Shown in pieces: positions 63,982 through 64,000 of a stretch of DNA of 64,000 bases. The notes beneath the pieces were generated by a model, which saw nothing but the letters and a program-made list of their open reading frames with translations, was not told the DNA's origin and made no database searches. Origin of the DNA: Shimia marina (GTDB lineage: Bacteria > Pseudomonadota > Alphaproteobacteria > Rhodobacterales > Rhodobacteraceae); assembly GCF_001458175.1 (NCBI RefSeq), contig NZ_CYPW01000027.1, positions 213,728-277,727 of the forward strand, given 5' to 3'. A program made the position numbers and the translations under genes. The stretch's first letter is position 1. Each line of letters opens with the position of its first letter.

Positions 63982-64000
63982 GCGGGTGTGGCGGAATTGG
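63982..64000 (+). tRNA. tRNA-Leu, 5' part only (cut by window end)
   Basis: GCGGGTGTGGCGGAATTGG fits the acceptor strand and start of the D arm of bacterial tRNA-Leu. The anticodon and remaining bases are outside the window, so the isoacceptor cannot be named. Bases 63798-63981 upstream hold no gene. Confidence 0.75.

Overview
The window reads as chromosomal DNA of a marine alphaproteobacterium of the Rhodobacteraceae (Roseobacter group). Pointers are the TRAP transporter with DctBD, two non-pyrrolysine MttB-family methyltransferases, the LdtR-type MarR regulator, the DUF6456 helix-turn-helix protein, citramalate synthase followed by an NDUFAF6-like protein, the glnB-glnA pair and the moderately high GC content. 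No phage, insertion sequence, CRISPR array or replication origin was seen. It looks like a core chromosome with several accessory metabolic blocks. The left edge cuts a MATE transporter and the right edge cuts a tRNA-Leu.

Layout. 1-7.6 kb: MATE pump, aspartate aminotransferase, a helix-turn-helix/sdhE pair, ldtR, a glyoxalase, thyA-folA, a small Cys-rich secreted protein, a cold-shock protein and an ArsC-like protein. 7.7-10.6 kb: a bufferin-type RiPP operon on the minus strand, with two paralogous DUF2282 precursors, the DUF692 (MNIO) enzyme, its DUF2063 partner and DoxX. 10.8-14.6 kb: thrS and two alpha/beta hydrolases. 14.7-24.3 kb: a minus-strand block for gamma-glutamylation-type amine catabolism (DegT aminotransferase, FAD oxidase, two glutamine-synthetase-like ligases, a class I amidotransferase) beside a polar amino acid/amine ABC transporter. 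A shared palindrome, TTTGATCAAA, precedes two of these genes. 24.5-32.6 kb: the dctBD-dctPQM TRAP system bracketed by two TerB-like genes. 32.8-36.1 kb: a 1074-residue acidic repeat protein, probably secreted, with a (Gly-Asp)n hexanucleotide microsatellite.

36.1-44.7 kb: an AraC regulator with an EamA exporter, tandem FadL/OmpP1 porins, a second EamA exporter, small exported proteins and guaA. 44.8-53.8 kb: two MttB-like methyltransferases flanking a DUF6456 regulator, peroxiredoxin and lipA; then an aminotransferase, and soxR divergent from a VOC protein gene that carries a near-ideal SoxR box. 54.1-64 kb: cysS, cimA, NDUFAF6-like protein, MFS transporter, AlkA-type glycosylase, glnA-glnB, the NAD(P)HX repair enzyme and the start of tRNA-Leu.

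Most interesting leads: the two-precursor bufferin operon; a 27-codon leader ORF overlapping a strong hairpin just ahead of the second mttB; an 11-bp motif shared by both mttB upstream regions; a DctD-like regulator that lacks the GAFTGA loop; the SoxR promoter architecture; and the operator shared within the gamma-glutamylation cluster. All functional assignments rest on reading motifs by eye; no database search was run.
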